From: Pseudomonas sp. ACM7
GTDB lineage: Bacteria; Pseudomonadota; Gammaproteobacteria; Pseudomonadales; Pseudomonadaceae
NCBI RefSeq assembly: GCF_004136015.1
Contig: NZ_CP024866.1
Location: 4,162,529 to 4,226,528 of the forward strand
DNA length: 64,000 bases
Reading direction: 5' to 3'
Positions 62,571-64,000 of this stretch are shown here, piece by piece. Below the pieces are notes generated by a model. The model was given only the letters and a program-made list of their open reading frames with translations, did not search any database and had not been told where the DNA came from. The stretch's first letter is position 1. Each line of letters starts with the position of its first letter. The position numbers and the translations under genes are program-made.

Positions 62571-64000
62571 TCAGAACAACTTCAGCTTCGGCGCTTCTTC
62601 TTTCAGCGGTTCGTTCTGCGCCGTCTGCTCGTTCCAGCCACCGCCCAGTGCCTTGTACAGATTGACGGCACTGACCAGTTGCGCCAGACGGTCGGTGATC
62701 AGTACCTGTTGGGCACTGAACAGCTGGCGCTGGGCATCGAGGAAGGTCAGGTTGCTGTCGACACCAATGCGGTAACGACGCTCGGCCAGACGGTAGTAGT
62801 CCTGGTTCGCGGTGACGAAATCACGCTGGGCCTGTAACTGATCGGTATAGGTCTGGCGGGCAGCCAGGCCATCGGCGACTTCCTGGAAGGCCGTTTGAAT
62901 GGACTTCTCGTAGTTCGCCACGCCGATGTCTTTCTGGATTTTTGAATAATCCAGGCTGGCGCGCAGGCTGCCGGCGTTGAAGATCGGCAGGTTGATCTGC
63001 GGCTGGAACAACCATGTGCCCGAACCGCCCTTGAACAGACCGGACAGGTCCGGGCTCAGGGTCCCGGCGTTGGCCGTCAGGCTGATGCTCGGGAAGAACG
63101 CAGCCCGCGCCGCGCCGATGTTGGCGTTGGCGGCTTTCAGGTTGTATTCGGCCTGGAGGATGTCCGGACGACGTTGCAGCAAGTCCGATGGCAGGCCGGC
63201 CGGCACTTCGCTCAGCAGGTCGTCAGCCAATGGCTTGGCCGCTTGCAGGTTGGCCGGGACGCCGGTGCCGAGCAGCAGCACCAGGCTATTTTCATCCTGG
63301 GCAACCTGACGGGTGTACTTGGCCTGTTGCGCGCGGGCGTTTTCCACCGAGGTACGCGACTGGGCCAGGTCCAGCGCCGAGGCGACACCCACTTCGTTGC
63401 TGCGGGAGGTGAGCTTGTAGCTCTCCTCGAACGCACCCAGGGTGTCCTGGGTCAGTTTCAGCAGCTCCTTGTCAGCCTGCCAGGCCAGATAAGCATTGGC
63501 CACGCTGGCCACCAGGCTGATCTGGGTGCTGCGTCGTGCTTCTTCGGTGGCGAAGTACTTCTGCAGCGCTTCTTCGCTCAGGCTGCGAACCCGACCGAAC
63601 AGGTCGAGTTCATAGGCGCTGATGCCGACCGTGGCCGAGTAGGAACTGGTGATGTCCGCTTCGCCGGTCTGCGAGGCCCGAGCCGGGACCCGCTGACGGC
63701 TGCCGGTACCGTTGGCCGACACGGCCGGGAACAGATCGGCACGCTGGATGCGGTATTGAGCCGCAAAGGCGTCGATGTTCAGCGCTGCGACACGCAGGTC
63801 ACGGTTGTTTTCCAGGGCGACCTGGATCAGCTGTTGCAGTGCCGGGTCATGGAAAAACTGCTTCCAGCCCTGTTCGGCGGCAGCCTGGGCAGGCGCCTGG
63901 GCCGACGAATACGCCGGACCTTGCGGGTACTGACCCGCCACCGGAGCTTCAGGCTGCTGATAATCGGGAATCAGCGAGCAGCCGCCGAGCACGAAGGCGG
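62571..64000 (-). CDS. RND efflux outer membrane channel (OprM/TtgC/EmhC family), N-terminus outside the window
   Basis: About 476 residues are visible, from just before the lipobox LGGC to the C-terminus, so only the first part of the signal peptide is missing. It has the two repeated OEP domains of a TolC-like trimer: [18 protein letters not shown] and [21 protein letters not shown], with the typical RRPDI ([15 protein letters not shown]) between the repeats. The lipid-anchored N-terminus and the length agree with OprM, TtgC and EmhC. It should form the outer membrane exit of an RND pump whose genes lie upstream, beyond the window. The C-terminal tail ([15 protein letters not shown]) is followed by a terminator. 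Confidence 0.93.
   Translation of the reverse strand, partial: AFVLGGCSLIPDYQQPEAPVAGQYPQGPAYSSAQAPAQAAAEQGWKQFFHDPALQQLIQVALENNRDLRVAALNIDAFAAQYRIQRADLFPAVSANGTGSRQRVPARASQTGEADITSSYSATVGISAYELDLFGRVRSLSEEALQKYFATEEARRSTQISLVASVANAYLAWQADKELLKLTQDTLGAFEESYKLTSRSNEVGVASALDLAQSRTSVENARAQQAKYTRQVAQDENSLVLLLGTGVPANLQAAKPLADDLLSEVPAGLPSDLLQRRPDILQAEYNLKAANANIGAARAAFFPSISLTANAGTLSPDLSGLFKGGSGTWLFQPQINLPIFNAGSLRASLDYSKIQKDIGVANYEKSIQTAFQEVADGLAARQTYTDQLQAQRDFVTANQDYYRLAERRYRIGVDSNLTFLDAQRQLFSAQQVLITDRLAQLVSAVNLYKALGGGWNEQTAQNEPLKEEAPKLKLF

Overview
The window is ordinary-GC (about 60%) Gram-negative chromosome that looks like a member of the Pseudomonas fluorescens complex. The evidence is the gene set (braCDEFG, nbdA-like, rapA, a complete pca regulon, an OprM/TtgC-type efflux channel, an OprD porin), two dense families of Pseudomonas-type palindromic repeats between genes, and gene orders that match, from memory, the P. 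aeruginosa blocks PA1039-PA1053, PA1070-PA1074 and PA3308-PA3312. No tRNA, rRNA, CRISPR array, transposase or prophage was seen.

Region by region. 1-4.7 kb: a truncated penicillin-acylase lipoprotein, a Nu-class GST, an isochorismatase-fold protein lacking the usual Cys, a His/Asp-repeat SEC-C protein coupled to an LEA-type lipoprotein, YchJ and a DUF6231-like protein. 4.8-17.2 kb, envelope and DNA maintenance: two tandem OmpA/TSP3 lipoproteins whose leaders can each fold to cover the ribosome binding site, DUF1145, a collagen-like exported protein, a CopD-like membrane protein, DinG helicase, a beta-agarase-like exported hydrolase, an EstB-like serine hydrolase, a third OmpA-like protein with a histone-like Lys/Ala tail, PdxH and SlyB. 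17.3-19.1 kb: an S-type-pyocin/colicin-E3-type rRNase toxin with its cognate immunity gene and a second small acidic gene; its toxic domain and immunity genes are AT-richer than the surroundings. 19.2-26.4 kb: NhaA, a cysteine-synthase-like PLP enzyme, an FAD protein, a COG3650-like lipoprotein, a divergent SDR/LysR pair and DUF6124. 26.9-32 kb: the branched-chain amino acid ABC transporter braCDEFG, with a terminator between braC and braD. 32.3-43 kb: DUF2288, an orphan 733-residue tubulin/FtsZ-superfamily protein, a beta-hydroxyacid dehydrogenase, an NbdA-like MHYT-GGDEF-EAL protein, a spinster-type MFS carrier and RapA. 43-47 kb: small proteins, including a 37-residue membrane protein (probably CcoM) behind a well-placed Anr/FNR box, and PitA.

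47-58 kb is a contiguous protocatechuate (beta-ketoadipate) pathway: pcaR, pcaK, pcaI, pcaJ, pcaF, pcaH, pcaG, pcaT, pcaB, pcaD, pcaC. PcaK brings in aromatic acids, PcaHG cleaves the ring, PcaB, PcaC and PcaD make beta-ketoadipate, PcaIJ and PcaF give succinyl-CoA and acetyl-CoA, and PcaT carries dicarboxylates. Three PcaR-like operators sit before pcaR, pcaK and pcaI, and A-rich Hfq/Crc-type sites abut pcaK, pcaT and pcaH. 58-62 kb holds a three-gene sulfide:quinone-reductase-like / DUF1641 / methyltransferase operon, whose last gene carries an in-frame nonsense codon, and an OprD-family porin. The window ends in the gene for an RND-efflux outer membrane channel, truncated at its N-terminal end.

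The most notable points for follow-up are the paired RBS-sequestering OmpA leaders, the orphan tubulin-like protein, the E3-type toxin cassette, the nonsense-interrupted methyltransferase, a perfect 42-bp inverted repeat, and the Anr-controlled 37-residue membrane protein.
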